Shown in pieces: positions 8,218 through 17,034 of a stretch of DNA of 64,000 nt (positions within the stretch are counted from its first letter, which is position 1; every line of letters starts with the position of its first letter). The position numbers and the translations under genes are program-made. Source of the stretch: Polaribacter sejongensis (GTDB lineage Bacteria; Bacteroidota; Bacteroidia; Flavobacteriales; Flavobacteriaceae); assembly GCF_038024065.1 (NCBI RefSeq), contig NZ_CP150667.1, positions 1,681,501 to 1,745,500 on the forward strand, given 5' to 3'. The notes beneath the pieces were generated by a model, which saw only the letters and a program-made list of their open reading frames with translations, had not been told where the DNA came from and did not search any database.

Positions 8218-9348
8218 TTAAAGACGTTTATCCATTTGTTTTACCATCATATCTTTCCACTCTCTAAAGTCTCCTGCTATGATATGTTTTCTTGCTTCAC
8301 GTGTTAACCAAACATAAAAACCTAAATTATGAATTGAGGCAATCTGCTTTCCTAACATTTCTTTTGCTGCAAATAAATGGCGTAAATAGGCTTTAGAATA
8401 CATGGTGTCTACTCCTGTAATTCCCATATCGTCTATTGGACTAAAATCTTCTGCCCACTTTTTATTTTTTATATTGATAGAACCGTGTGCTGTAAACAAC
8501 ATACCGTTTCTAGCATTTCTTGTTGGCATTACACAATCGAACATATCTATACCCAAAGCAATGTTTTCTAAAATGTTAATTGGCGTACCAACTCCCATTA
8601 AATATCTTGGTTTGTCTTCTGGTAAAATTTCTGTAACAACTTCTGTCATTGCATACATTTCTTCTGCTGGTTCCCCAACTGAAAGACCTCCAATTGCATT
8701 TGCTTGCTGACCTGAATTTGCAATATATTCTGCAGATTGTCTACGTAAATCTTTATACGTACTACCTTGTACAATTGGCATAAAAGTTTGCTCGAAACCG
8801 TATTTATAAGGTAATTTATCTAAATGATTGATACATCTAGTCAACCATCTATGTGTCATATGCATAGATCTTTTTGCATAATTATAATCACAAGGATATG
8901 GTGTACACTCATCAAACGCCATAATAATGTCTGCACCAATAGTTCTTTGGGTTTCCATTACATTTTCTGGTGTAAAATGATGCGTAGAACCATCTATATG
9001 GCTTTTAAACTTTACCCCTTCTTCGTTAATTTTTCTTCTTCCAGAAAGAGAATATACTTGGTAACCACCAGAATCTGTAAGAATATTTCTATCCCAATTC
9101 ATAAATTTGTGCAAACCACCTGCTTTTTCTAAAATATCTAAACCAGGACGTAAATATAAGTGATACGTGTTTCCTAAAATAATATCAGGATTTATGTCGT
9201 TTTTTAATTCTGTTTGATGTACTCCTTTTACGGTTCCAACAGTTCCCACAGGCATAAAGATAGGAGTTTCTATTACTCCGTGATCAGTAGTTATTACTCC
9301 TGCTCTTGCCTTACTTTTTGGGTCGGTAATTTTTAAGTCGAATTTCAA
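8218..9348 (-). CDS. tgt: tRNA-guanine transglycosylase (queuosine insertion)
   Basis: The enzyme exchanges guanine-34 in tRNAs for Asp, Asn, His and Tyr with the queuosine precursor preQ1. Catalytic regions are clear: ILTDSGGYQVYSLS with the first active-site Asp (about residues 89-102), IIMAFDECTPYP, GGLSVGEP, and DMFDCVMPTRNARNGMLFT with the nucleophilic Asp. The length of 376 is standard. The usual zinc-binding CxCxxC before the YSKAYLRHL motif is absent: the segment reads DDMGITGVDTMYSKAYLRHL, although the fourth ligand His in ASIHNL is kept. It heads a cluster with the LptF/G-family permease and the EamA transporter. Confidence 0.95.
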   Translation of the reverse strand: MKFDLKITDPKSKARAGVITTDHGVIETPIFMPVGTVGTVKGVHQTELKNDINPDIILGNTYHLYLRPGLDILEKAGGLHKFMNWDRNILTDSGGYQVYSLSGRRKINEEGVKFKSHIDGSTHHFTPENVMETQRTIGADIIMAFDECTPYPCDYNYAKRSMHMTHRWLTRCINHLDKLPYKYGFEQTFMPIVQGSTYKDLRRQSAEYIANSGQQANAIGGLSVGEPAEEMYAMTEVVTEILPEDKPRYLMGVGTPINILENIALGIDMFDCVMPTRNARNGMLFTAHGSINIKNKKWAEDFSPIDDMGITGVDTMYSKAYLRHLFAAKEMLGKQIASIHNLGFYVWLTREARKHIIAGDFREWKDMMVKQMDKRL

Positions 9349-9465
9349 TCGTTTAATTTTTGATGATTTTTGTAACTATAATTAATTACAAAACTTTAGA
9401 ACCGATATAATTATCTGGTCCTCTCATTTATTTATTTTTTAAAATAAATTCCATTTCATTGCCTG

Positions 9466-9473
9466 CAAAGATA
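9466..9473 (-). promoter_or_regulatory. -7 element upstream of tgt
   Basis: The minus strand reads TATCTTTG (perfect TAnnTTTG) followed by CAGG, implying a tgt leader of roughly 110 bases. A small inverted repeat TTTTGTAA/TTACAAAA lies in that leader near 9367-9392. The -33 box is not obvious. Confidence 0.45.
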
Positions 9474-9556
9474 CTATTATTTAAGAATTGATAAATAAAA
9501 TGAACTGTTATAAAAAAGGCAAAAAATTATGGCTTTATTTTGGTTGGCTAAAATGT

Positions 9557-9659
9557 GCGTTAAGGATTGAAGCGGCATCCTTTTTTTATAATTTTAATGC
9601 TTTTGCATAAAATTATAAAAAAAGATATAGCGTAAAGCCTGACCTGCAAGGTAACGCCC
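9557..9659. repeat. Dispersed structured repeat, copy A (GCGTTA...TAACGCCC)
   Basis: The element starts GCGTTAAGGATTGAAGCGG and ends AAAGCCTGACCTGCAAGG then TAACGCCC, so its ends are complementary (GCGTTA/TAACGC). The centre is a long A/T hairpin whose arms start TTTTTTTATAATTTTA. Both termini match a second copy at 61601-61684 (minor differences), and the inner part matches a rearranged copy at 26294-26359. It fills most of the 319-base gap between the pseudouridine synthase gene and tgt, which otherwise contains only the tgt promoter region. Confidence 0.75.
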
Positions 9660-9667
9660 AAAAAAGA

Positions 9668-10558
9668 TTACCAGCGTTTCTTTTTAGAGGAAGCACCAGC
9701 GTTATTTCTTTTACTTTTTGGAGATGATTTTCTAAAAGAAGCACTTTTTTTATTGAAATCGTTTTTAGTTGGCGCTGCCTTTTTCTTAGAAACTTGCTTT
9801 TTAGGCTTCTCTTTAACTGCAGATGCTTCTTGAGTTTTTGATGAACTAGAAATCATTTTATTAATTTCTTTCATCTCTTCATCTGTTAATTCTCGCCAAT
9901 CTCCAGATTGTAGATAACCAAGCTCAACATTCATTATTCTAGTACGTTTTAACTTGGTAACTTCGTAATCTAAGTATTCGCACATTCTACGAATTTGGCG
10001 GTTTAATCCTTGCGTTAAAATAATTTTGAAAATTTTATCGCTTACTTTTTCTACCAAACATTTTTTGGTCATAGTACCTAAAATAGGAATTCCACTCCCC
10101 ATTTTATCAATAAAATCATCTGTAATAGATTTGTCTACAGAAACAAAATATTCTTTCTCGTGGTTGTTACCCGCACGTAGAATCTTGTTAACGATATCTC
10201 CATCATTTGTTAAAAAAATTAATCCTTCAGACGGTTTATCTAAACGTCCAATAGGAAATAGTCTTTCTGGATAATTTACGTGTTTTACAATGTTATTTGG
10301 CTCTCTATCATCGGTAGTAGAAACTATACCTACCGGCTTATTTAAGGCAATATATAGCGTAACATTTTTAGGTTCTACTAATCGTCCGTCTAACTTTACA
10401 ACATCTTTTTTAGCAACTCTGTTTCCTAATTGCGTTGGTTTACCGTTGATGGTAACTCTACCTTCATTTATAAATTTTTCTGCTTCTCTACGAGAGCACA
10501 TACCAGATGAGCTGATATATTTATTAAGGTTTGTCGATTTTTGATTTGTAGTATCCAA
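9668..10558 (-). CDS. rluF: RluF-like 23S rRNA pseudouridine synthase
   Basis: An N-terminal S4 RNA-binding domain ([20 protein letters not shown], residues 10-29) is followed by an RsuA-family catalytic domain with [16 protein letters not shown] and the catalytic aspartate in [18 protein letters not shown] (about residues 98-115). [17 protein letters not shown] is typical of the RluF branch, which modifies U2604 in 23S rRNA. Residues after about 235 form a Lys/Ser-rich basic tail ([17 protein letters not shown] onward), a low-complexity extension common in Flavobacteriaceae. A -7 box TATTTTTG (10576-10583, minus strand) lies directly upstream. Confidence 0.85.
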   Translation of the reverse strand: MDTTNQKSTNLNKYISSSGMCSRREAEKFINEGRVTINGKPTQLGNRVAKKDVVKLDGRLVEPKNVTLYIALNKPVGIVSTTDDREPNNIVKHVNYPERLFPIGRLDKPSEGLIFLTNDGDIVNKILRAGNNHEKEYFVSVDKSITDDFIDKMGSGIPILGTMTKKCLVEKVSDKIFKIILTQGLNRQIRRMCEYLDYEVTKLKRTRIMNVELGYLQSGDWRELTDEEMKEINKMISSSSKTQEASAVKEKPKKQVSKKKAAPTKNDFNKKSASFRKSSPKSKRNNAGASSKKKRW

Positions 10559-10635
10559 AAGAAAATAATTTTGTGCAAAAATACAAATTATTTAAAGGGA
10601 TTACCGCACTTATTTTAAATTACAAAGCTATTTGT

Positions 10636-11880
10636 TTAATCTATTTTCTTTTTATTAAACCATTGACCAACAAAGTTTAGGTTTAAAGTAATTTTATGAA
10701 AGTTTTCTTGAATCAAGTTGCTATCTAAAGTACCTTCTCTACCGTAAGAATAAGAAATATTAAAATTATCATTACTATACTTTTTCATTGGTAAACCTAC
10801 CCCAAAAGATATAAAATAACTATCTATTTGTTGGTTAGAAATCTTTAAAAAACCTGTATTATAATTAAAACCTGCTCTATACTTTATATTAGACCAATAA
10901 TTATATTTTTTTGATGTAGACACATATTCTACACCAAAAGCATAGATAGATTGGTCTGCATAACTTTCGTTATTTTGCGGTTGTGCAGTGTCGCTCCAAA
11001 GTAATTTTCGGTAATCTAAACTTGTAGTAATTTTTTTATTGATTACAGAAGTAAGTCCTACTCCGTAGGAAAATGGCAATTCGAAATTCTCTAAATCATT
11101 TTCTACATCCTCTTCTATACTTATTGATGTTCCGCTTGATGATGTTTTGTAAGAAGTTCTGGTTTGCGATCCTCCTAAAGATGAAGGCGATTCTAACGTA
11201 GCGCCAATAGTGTTTTCGAAACCTTTAATTGATGGTAATTTATATTGCAATCCTGTTTTTAACTTTACGCCTCCGTAATGATTTTGATCACTGATAGAAA
11301 CTAAAGAACCTGTATACACTATACTTTCTTGATTGATAGATCCAAAAAGAAAAGACACATCTACACCAAAAGATAAATTTTTAATCACTTTAAAACCGGT
11401 AGATAAATAAAATTTATTTAAACCTCCTTCTCCTGTTATTCTTGTAATATAGGTGTCTGCAGAACCTTCAATGGCATTTTCTACATCTATATTGTATCCC
11501 GTTTTTGTATACGGAAGCAAACCAATACTCATACCCCAACCTTGTTTTATAGGAAATGCAATTGCTAGATGAGAGATGTTTCCATTGCTAGTACTTTCAC
11601 TAACACTGCTTGTTTGTAAGGTAGAATATGTACCGTTTAAACCAAATTCATATAAAAAAGACTTTGGTAAAATACTACTTAAACTCGCTGGGTTAAATAA
11701 ATTTATTTCAAACGGATTAGCTTGTGCAATACCTGTGTTTCCTAAACCGGTTAAACCTCCTGTGGCTGTTTTATTTTCTACACCTAAACCAAATAAAGAA
11801 TAGGGTGTATTTGTATTACTTTGAGCAAACAAAGCGTGTCCTGAAACTACTAACACTAGTAATAATATCTTTTTTCTCAT
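10636..11880 (-). CDS. Outer-membrane beta-barrel protein
   Basis: A signal peptide (MRKKILLLVLVVSGHALFAQ) is followed by a sequence with FadL/OmpP1-like layout: an N-terminal motif with TPYSLFGLGV and GLGNTGIAQANPFEINLFNPASLSS, then alternating amphipathic strands ending KITLNLNFVGQWFNKKKID. The predicted location is the outer membrane. No specific family function is recognisable. It begins only one base after the DUF4270 lipoprotein stop, so the two are probably made and perhaps function together. Confidence 0.7.
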   Translation of the reverse strand: MRKKILLLVLVVSGHALFAQSNTNTPYSLFGLGVENKTATGGLTGLGNTGIAQANPFEINLFNPASLSSILPKSFLYEFGLNGTYSTLQTSSVSESTSNGNISHLAIAFPIKQGWGMSIGLLPYTKTGYNIDVENAIEGSADTYITRITGEGGLNKFYLSTGFKVIKNLSFGVDVSFLFGSINQESIVYTGSLVSISDQNHYGGVKLKTGLQYKLPSIKGFENTIGATLESPSSLGGSQTRTSYKTSSSGTSISIEEDVENDLENFELPFSYGVGLTSVINKKITTSLDYRKLLWSDTAQPQNNESYADQSIYAFGVEYVSTSKKYNYWSNIKYRAGFNYNTGFLKISNQQIDSYFISFGVGLPMKKYSNDNFNISYSYGREGTLDSNLIQENFHKITLNLNFVGQWFNKKKID

Positions 11881-11881
11881 C

Positions 11882-13201
11882 TTAATAGTTTAAATATTTT
11901 ACTGATAATTTTACTTCTCTATTAGTACTTGCGTTATTTTCTATAACTACATTATTTACTTCTTTAGAGAAGTTTCCCGACTGAATCATTAAGGCATAAT
12001 TTAAATCGGTATCTGAGTATAAAATTTGCTCTACAAATCCACTTAAATTAACGTAGTAATAAGTATCTTCATTAAATTCATCTGTATCTTCTATTAAAAT
12101 TGCAGAAGCTGTATTACCATCTATATCCGTAAGTTGTTGTATAATTCTATTCTTATGATCTACAATATAAACCGACAAGTATTCTGGTAGCGGATTATCA
12201 TCACTATAACTCCCCTTTAAGGGACTAAAGGTTAATTCGGCACTTAAAGTAGCAGCATTTTCATACAACTCAGAAAGTCTTTTAATAGAAGGCATTTCTA
12301 TTCTCGCTGAAATTCCTGTTCCAGATTGTGCAAACAATAAATTATCTGTGGTTGTACTTAATTTTATTTCTTCACCATCTTCAAAATCGCCTAAAACGGT
12401 ACTAGACAAATCCGATTTTATTTCATTAAACTGTTGCCCTGCTGAAGAAATTACAAAATCTATGTAATAATCATTATCTTCACTGTCATCATCATTTATA
12501 GAATAATACAATCGCATCATAGAATTCCCTACACCTGTTGTAGTTTGTGCATTAAAACCTAAAACATGGCTACTTACAGACGTATCTGGCGCAATTACCA
12601 ATCCTTTAAAATATTGTAAAAAATCGTCTGTGTTATTAATATCATTGTCTACAATTTTATCAAAAATTTCTTCTCCTAAAAGGTCATCCATTTTAACAAA
12701 TAAAGAATCTGTAGGTCTATTAGGTCTTGGCGTAAATGAAAGTTGCCCTAAAATTGCAGCATCGTATTCTAAGGAAGATGTATTGTAAAAACTAGTAGCA
12801 TCGTCTTCTGGCTCTACTGTTTCTGTAATTCTATGTAATGTATAGGTTTGTACTTTTGTAGTATCTCCATAATAGTAATTATCATAATTTAAAATCATCC
12901 CTATAGAATCATACACCGCATCTGTACTTATAGAAAAATTAGAGGTTATTAACTGAAGATAAGATTTTGCAGTTAAAGTACCTAAATGCCCATCTTCTAC
13001 ATTACCCACTAAAATTCTGTTAGTACCAGACGTAATTAAAGAATCTAATTTAAAAGTTCCTGTTTTTATAGAAAATGTATCTAAAATTCTAACTTGAATA
13101 TTGTTATCAATAAAATCACTTCCTACTTCATAAGTAGTATCATCTGTAGCACAAGATGCTAAAAAGACAATACCTATAATACCAAAAATCAAATACCTCA
13201 T
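11882..13201 (-). CDS. DUF4270 family lipoprotein
   Basis: A lipoprotein signal peptide ends in FLASC (Cys at residue 17), followed by the Asp-rich TDDTTYEVGSDFID. The body matches DUF4270, a Bacteroidota family of about 430-550 residues with the N-terminal phrase IDNNIQVRILDTFSIKTGTFKLDSL. Members are predicted to be exposed lipoproteins of unknown function. It is the first gene of a two-gene unit with the downstream barrel protein and has one of the best promoters in the window. Confidence 0.8.
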   Translation of the reverse strand: MRYLIFGIIGIVFLASCATDDTTYEVGSDFIDNNIQVRILDTFSIKTGTFKLDSLITSGTNRILVGNVEDGHLGTLTAKSYLQLITSNFSISTDAVYDSIGMILNYDNYYYGDTTKVQTYTLHRITETVEPEDDATSFYNTSSLEYDAAILGQLSFTPRPNRPTDSLFVKMDDLLGEEIFDKIVDNDINNTDDFLQYFKGLVIAPDTSVSSHVLGFNAQTTTGVGNSMMRLYYSINDDDSEDNDYYIDFVISSAGQQFNEIKSDLSSTVLGDFEDGEEIKLSTTTDNLLFAQSGTGISARIEMPSIKRLSELYENAATLSAELTFSPLKGSYSDDNPLPEYLSVYIVDHKNRIIQQLTDIDGNTASAILIEDTDEFNEDTYYYVNLSGFVEQILYSDTDLNYALMIQSGNFSKEVNNVVIENNASTNREVKLSVKYLNY

Positions 13202-13215
13202 TTTACTTTTTCAAG

Positions 13216-13244
13216 CAAAAATATTAGGACAGCTCTCATCAAAA
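13216..13244 (-). promoter_or_regulatory. Promoter of the DUF4270-barrel operon
   Basis: On the minus strand TTTTTG, a 16-base spacer and TATTTTTG match the Bacteroidota sigma-A promoter (TTTG / TAnnTTTG). The -7 box ends about 15 bases before the start codon, so the leader is very short. Confidence 0.6.
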
Positions 13245-13431
13245 ATCATAAAATATATAAACAGACTCTTTTTATAGACTTACCCATAAAAAACACCGCT
13301 AAACCTTATAATTAACACCTTTTAAGAAAATTAACATTTGGTTTACATGTTTATCTATAAAATACCCTTGTTTGTCTATTTTGTAATGTTACCTATTTAT
13401 TAGCTTTTAAGTTTGCCCAATAATTAAGCAA

Positions 13432-14463
13432 ATGAATAAATTAAATCTAATGAGAAAAACAAATTTAATAAAGAAGAGTAGTATTCTCTTTTTAGCAACA
13501 TTATTAATGTCTCTATTTTTTGTAGGATGTAGTGATGATGACGATGATGAATACGGAAACTGGGTAGAGAGTTCTGCTTTTAATGGAGATTCTAGAGCAA
13601 ACTCTGTAAGTTTTACTATTGGTGATAAAGGATACCTTGTTACAGGTTATGATGGTGATGATTTTTTAGCTGATACTTGGGAATATAATTCTAGTGAAAA
13701 TTACTGGATAAAGAAAGCTGATTTCCCTGGAGTTGCAAGAAGTAGTGCTGTAGGTTTTTCTATTAATGGTAAAGGGTATTTAGGTACTGGTTTTAATAGC
13801 GAACTTGATGAAGAAGAATTAAAAGATTTTTGGGAATATGACCCAACTACAGACACTTGGACTCAAAAAGCAGATTTTGGAGGAACTGCAAGATATGCTG
13901 CTATTGGTTTTTCTATTGGTAACGATGGTTATATTGGTACAGGTTATGATGGTAGCGAACAAAAAGATTTCTGGAAATATGATGTTGCTTCAAACACATG
14001 GGAACAATCTGTTGGTTTTAGTGGACAAAAACGTAAAGATGCTTCTGTTTTCACTATTGATGATGTTGCTTATATTGGCTTAGGAATCCATAATAATGCT
14101 TACGAAGAAGATTTTTATGCTTTTAATGGTAACACTTGGACACGTTTAACAGACTTAGATGACGATGAAGATGATGATGACGATTATAGCATTCTATTAA
14201 GCAGTGGTGCAGCTTTTTCTTTAGACGGAAAAGGATATGTAACTACAGGTATTGCTGGTTCTATAAATACCAATGCTTGGGAATATAGCCCTGCTACAGA
14301 TACTTGGGAAGAGTTACCAGTATTTGAAGGTTCTGCAAGACAAAACGCATCTACTTTTACTTTTGATACAAAAGCATTTGTATTAATGGGTAGAAGCGGT
14401 AATTATTATTTTGATGATGTTTGGGAATTTAGACCTTATGAATTAGAAAATGAAGATGATTAA
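13432..14463 (+). CDS. Kelch-repeat surface lipoprotein
   Basis: The signal peptide ends in FVGC and is followed by SDDDDDEY, the acidic signal that sends lipoproteins to the cell surface in this phylum. The mature protein contains about six kelch/galactose-oxidase-like blades, each with a variant of G.GY.GTG followed by .W.Y....W, giving a predicted beta-propeller. An acidic insert DLDDDEDDDDDYS lies at about residues 241-253. Start choice is uncertain between the ATG used here and the one at 13450, which gives MRKTNLIKK. TAAGTTTG at 13408-13415 is a likely -7 box. Function unknown; such propellers usually bind glycans or proteins. Confidence 0.82.
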   Translation: MNKLNLMRKTNLIKKSSILFLATLLMSLFFVGCSDDDDDEYGNWVESSAFNGDSRANSVSFTIGDKGYLVTGYDGDDFLADTWEYNSSENYWIKKADFPGVARSSAVGFSINGKGYLGTGFNSELDEEELKDFWEYDPTTDTWTQKADFGGTARYAAIGFSIGNDGYIGTGYDGSEQKDFWKYDVASNTWEQSVGFSGQKRKDASVFTIDDVAYIGLGIHNNAYEEDFYAFNGNTWTRLTDLDDDEDDDDDYSILLSSGAAFSLDGKGYVTTGIAGSINTNAWEYSPATDTWEELPVFEGSARQNASTFTFDTKAFVLMGRSGNYYFDDVWEFRPYELENEDD

Positions 14464-14490
14464 TACGTCTTACTCTTAAAAGATATATTT

Positions 14491-14543
14491 AAGGTTGAAA
14501 ATTAAGCTACTTATTTCTAGTAACTTAATTTTCAACCTTTTTT
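14491..14543 (+). terminator. Terminator after the kelch lipoprotein
   Basis: The 16-bp arms AAGGTTGAAAATTAAG and CTTAATTTTCAACCTT flank a 17-base loop and are followed by TTTT. Confidence 0.85.
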
Positions 14544-14612
14544 GTGATAAAAACAACAGTTTATTGGGAGAGTTTTAAGAAACGTCTCATATAATTTTGC
14601 ATTTGTTAAATA

Positions 14613-15656
14613 ATGAAAACATTGAGTACTTTATTTAAAAAAAATAACACCATAATAATTGTCCATTGTCTTATATGGATTTTCTTTTTGGTGATAACTG
14701 CCATTCAGTCTTATGCTAGACTAAGCACAATTCCGAATGCGTTTTATATTTTAAACTTCACTTTTATTGCTGTTTTTTATTTAAATTATTTAGTGCTAAT
14801 CCCCCATTTTTTACTGAATAAAAAAATTATTTTATACCTTTTAATTTCATTAGGAATTATATTTTCTATAACTTTTATAATGAAATATTCTTTAAAAATT
14901 TCTTTAAGACCGCCTTTTCCCGAAGGTCAATTTAATCCCAATTTTAGAGGACCTAGAGAAAACAACTTCAATTTAAGACCTCCTATTTTACTGCTGATAT
15001 TTTTTGCTTTAAGCACTTGTGTAAAGCTAGTTGCAGAATGGTATAAATCTGAAAAAGAACGAACTATTGCTGCTTCTCAAAAAGTAAATTCTGAATTATC
15101 ATTTTTAAAAGCACAGTTAAACCCTCATTTTTTATTTAATACATTAAACAGTATTTATTCTTTAGCGAATAAAAAATCTGATGATACTACCGTTGCCATT
15201 GTTACCTTATCCGAACTCATGCGATATATGATTTACGAGGCCAATGAAGATTATATTTGTTTAGAAAAAGAAATAGAATACATAAAAAATTACATCTCTT
15301 TACAGTTATTAAGATTAAAGGATTCTAGTGGTGTAAAAATAAATGTTCATGGAAATTTAAACTATAAAATAGAACCTCTGCTTCTTATTTCTTTTATAGA
15401 AAATGCCTTTAAATACGGAACAGATTATAAAGGTAAAACAGATATTACTATTAAAATATCTACAAATGAAGATCAATTACATTTAGCTGTTTACAATTTA
15501 TCATCACTACAAAATGCTTTAAATAAAGACTCTGGTATTGGTTTAGAAAACATACAAAACAGATTAAATTTATTGTACCCAAACGCGCATACTTTAGAGA
15601 TTACGAATACTAAAAAATCATTTGAAGTAAATCTAAAAATCAACTTAAAAAAATAA
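14613..15656 (+). CDS. LytS-type sensor histidine kinase
   Basis: Four predicted N-terminal membrane helices (about residues 12-150, with a Pro/Arg-rich loop RPPFPEGQFNPNFRGP) precede a His_kinase domain. The phospho-accepting His lies in LNPHFLFNTLNSIYSLANKK and the ATP-binding domain shows ISFIENAFKYG and GIGLENIQNRL. The next gene, four bases later, is a LytTR response regulator, so this is a two-component pair of the LytS/LytR (AlgZ/AlgR) type. The signal is unknown. TAATTTTG (14592-14599) is a probable -7 box just upstream of the ATG. Confidence 0.9.
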   Translation: MKTLSTLFKKNNTIIIVHCLIWIFFLVITAIQSYARLSTIPNAFYILNFTFIAVFYLNYLVLIPHFLLNKKIILYLLISLGIIFSITFIMKYSLKISLRPPFPEGQFNPNFRGPRENNFNLRPPILLLIFFALSTCVKLVAEWYKSEKERTIAASQKVNSELSFLKAQLNPHFLFNTLNSIYSLANKKSDDTTVAIVTLSELMRYMIYEANEDYICLEKEIEYIKNYISLQLLRLKDSSGVKINVHGNLNYKIEPLLLISFIENAFKYGTDYKGKTDITIKISTNEDQLHLAVYNLSSLQNALNKDSGIGLENIQNRLNLLYPNAHTLEITNTKKSFEVNLKINLKK

Positions 15657-15659
15657 AAA

Positions 15660-16367
15660 ATGAAGTGTATAATTATTGATGACGAACCGCTAGCATTAGA
15701 ATTATTAGAAGACTTTATTTCTAAAGTTCCGTTTTTAGAATTAGTAGGTTCTTGCTCTAATGGATTTGAAGCAACAACCATTTTACAAGCACAAAAAATA
15801 GATTTAATTTTTACTGATATAGAAATGCCAGATTTTTCTGGAATCGATTTTATAAAATCTTTAGACAACAAACCACTATTTATTTTTACAACTGCATACT
15901 CTCATTATGCCGTAGAAGGTTTTAACTTAAATGCCATCGACTACCTAGTAAAACCAATTCCTTTTCATCGCTTTTTAAAAGCGGCAACAAGAGCACAAAG
16001 TTTATTGAAGTCTAAAACAGAAGAAGAAACACCTGTTACAAACTTAGAAACAACACCTGAGTTTATTTTTGTAAAATCTGAATATGAGAATCTAAAAATA
16101 AACTTAGCAGATATAAAATATATAGAGTCTTTAAAAGATTATATTAAAATTCATACCCATAGAGAAAAACCTATTTTAACACTTAGCAGTCTTAAGAGTT
16201 TTGAAGAAAAATTAGGGAGATTAAATTTTATCCGTGTGCATAAATCCTACATTGTTTCTATAAAACATATTTATTCTGTGCAAAGAAATAGAATTATTAT
16301 TGATAATAATTGGATACCTATTGGGTTAAATTATAGAGACGATTTTATCAAAAAAATTGATAATTAA
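15660..16367 (+). CDS. LytTR-family response regulator
   Basis: Residues 1-120 are a receiver domain with the acidic pocket IIDDEP, the phospho-acceptor Asp in IFTDIEMPDFSG and the Lys in DYLVKPIPF. Residues about 135-232 are a LytTR DNA-binding domain (FVKSEYENLKINLADIKYIE, LNFIRVHKSYIVS). It should be phosphorylated by the kinase encoded just upstream and bind direct-repeat DNA sites. Its targets are not evident; no other plus-strand genes are co-transcribed, and the convergent alkB stop lies only two bases away with no terminator in between. Confidence 0.92.
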   Translation: MKCIIIDDEPLALELLEDFISKVPFLELVGSCSNGFEATTILQAQKIDLIFTDIEMPDFSGIDFIKSLDNKPLFIFTTAYSHYAVEGFNLNAIDYLVKPIPFHRFLKAATRAQSLLKSKTEEETPVTNLETTPEFIFVKSEYENLKINLADIKYIESLKDYIKIHTHREKPILTLSSLKSFEEKLGRLNFIRVHKSYIVSIKHIYSVQRNRIIIDNNWIPIGLNYRDDFIKKIDN

Positions 16368-16369
16368 CA

Positions 16370-16972
16370 TTACAATTCTATTGTTCTAAAAGTTAAATTA
16401 ATTCTAGGTGAATTCACCTTTTTAGTTGGCGGTAATCTGTGCAACCAATTGGTTTGTGTCCCTTTTTTCATAACCAACAAACTCCCTTTTTCTAAAATAA
16501 TGTCTACTCTTTGTTTGTTCTCTTTATGTTTAAAAGAAAACTTACGATCTGCTCCTAAAGATAAAGAAGCAATAGCTCCGTTTTCCTTTAGCATTTTTTC
16601 TCCATCGGAATGATACGCCATTCCTTCATCACCAGAATGGTATAAATTTAACAAGCAAGAATTATACGTTTCACCACTCTCCTGCTCTACGATTTCTTTA
16701 AGAGCTAACAATTCTTTGGTAAAAATATTGGCGGTTTTTGTTATCTTAGAATAAGTATAGGAATATTCTGACTCTCCGTACCAAGCTACTTTTCTCTTGG
16801 TCAATATCTTTTTACCAAAAATAATTGCTTCATCATTTTTAAAGTTGATGGTTTCCATTAATTTTTGATAATAAAACGCACACTGCTTTTTATTTAGAAT
16901 TATTCCGTGATAATTTGTAACTCCATCAAAAGGTAAAATATTTTGTATTGTTTCTGAAGAAAATAAATCCAT
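16370..16972 (-). CDS. AlkB-type Fe(II)/2-oxoglutarate dioxygenase
   Basis: AlkB enzymes remove methyl groups from damaged DNA or RNA bases by oxidation. Iron ligands are visible as the HSD of GMAYHSDGEKM and a His in NWLHRLPPTKK, and the 2-oxoglutarate-binding arginines in SPRINLTFR at the C-terminus. The length of about 200 residues fits the ALKBH2/3-like bacterial group. I place the start at MDLFSSETIQ because the five residues before it (MYFYF) are not conserved-looking. The gene is convergent with the LytTR regulator. Confidence 0.87.
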   Translation of the reverse strand: MDLFSSETIQNILPFDGVTNYHGIILNKKQCAFYYQKLMETINFKNDEAIIFGKKILTKRKVAWYGESEYSYTYSKITKTANIFTKELLALKEIVEQESGETYNSCLLNLYHSGDEGMAYHSDGEKMLKENGAIASLSLGADRKFSFKHKENKQRVDIILEKGSLLVMKKGTQTNWLHRLPPTKKVNSPRINLTFRTIEL

Positions 16973-17034
16973 AAAATAAAAATACAATTTTAACTTGAAT
17001 TGATTACTTTTAAAGACTCAAAAAAATAATTTTC

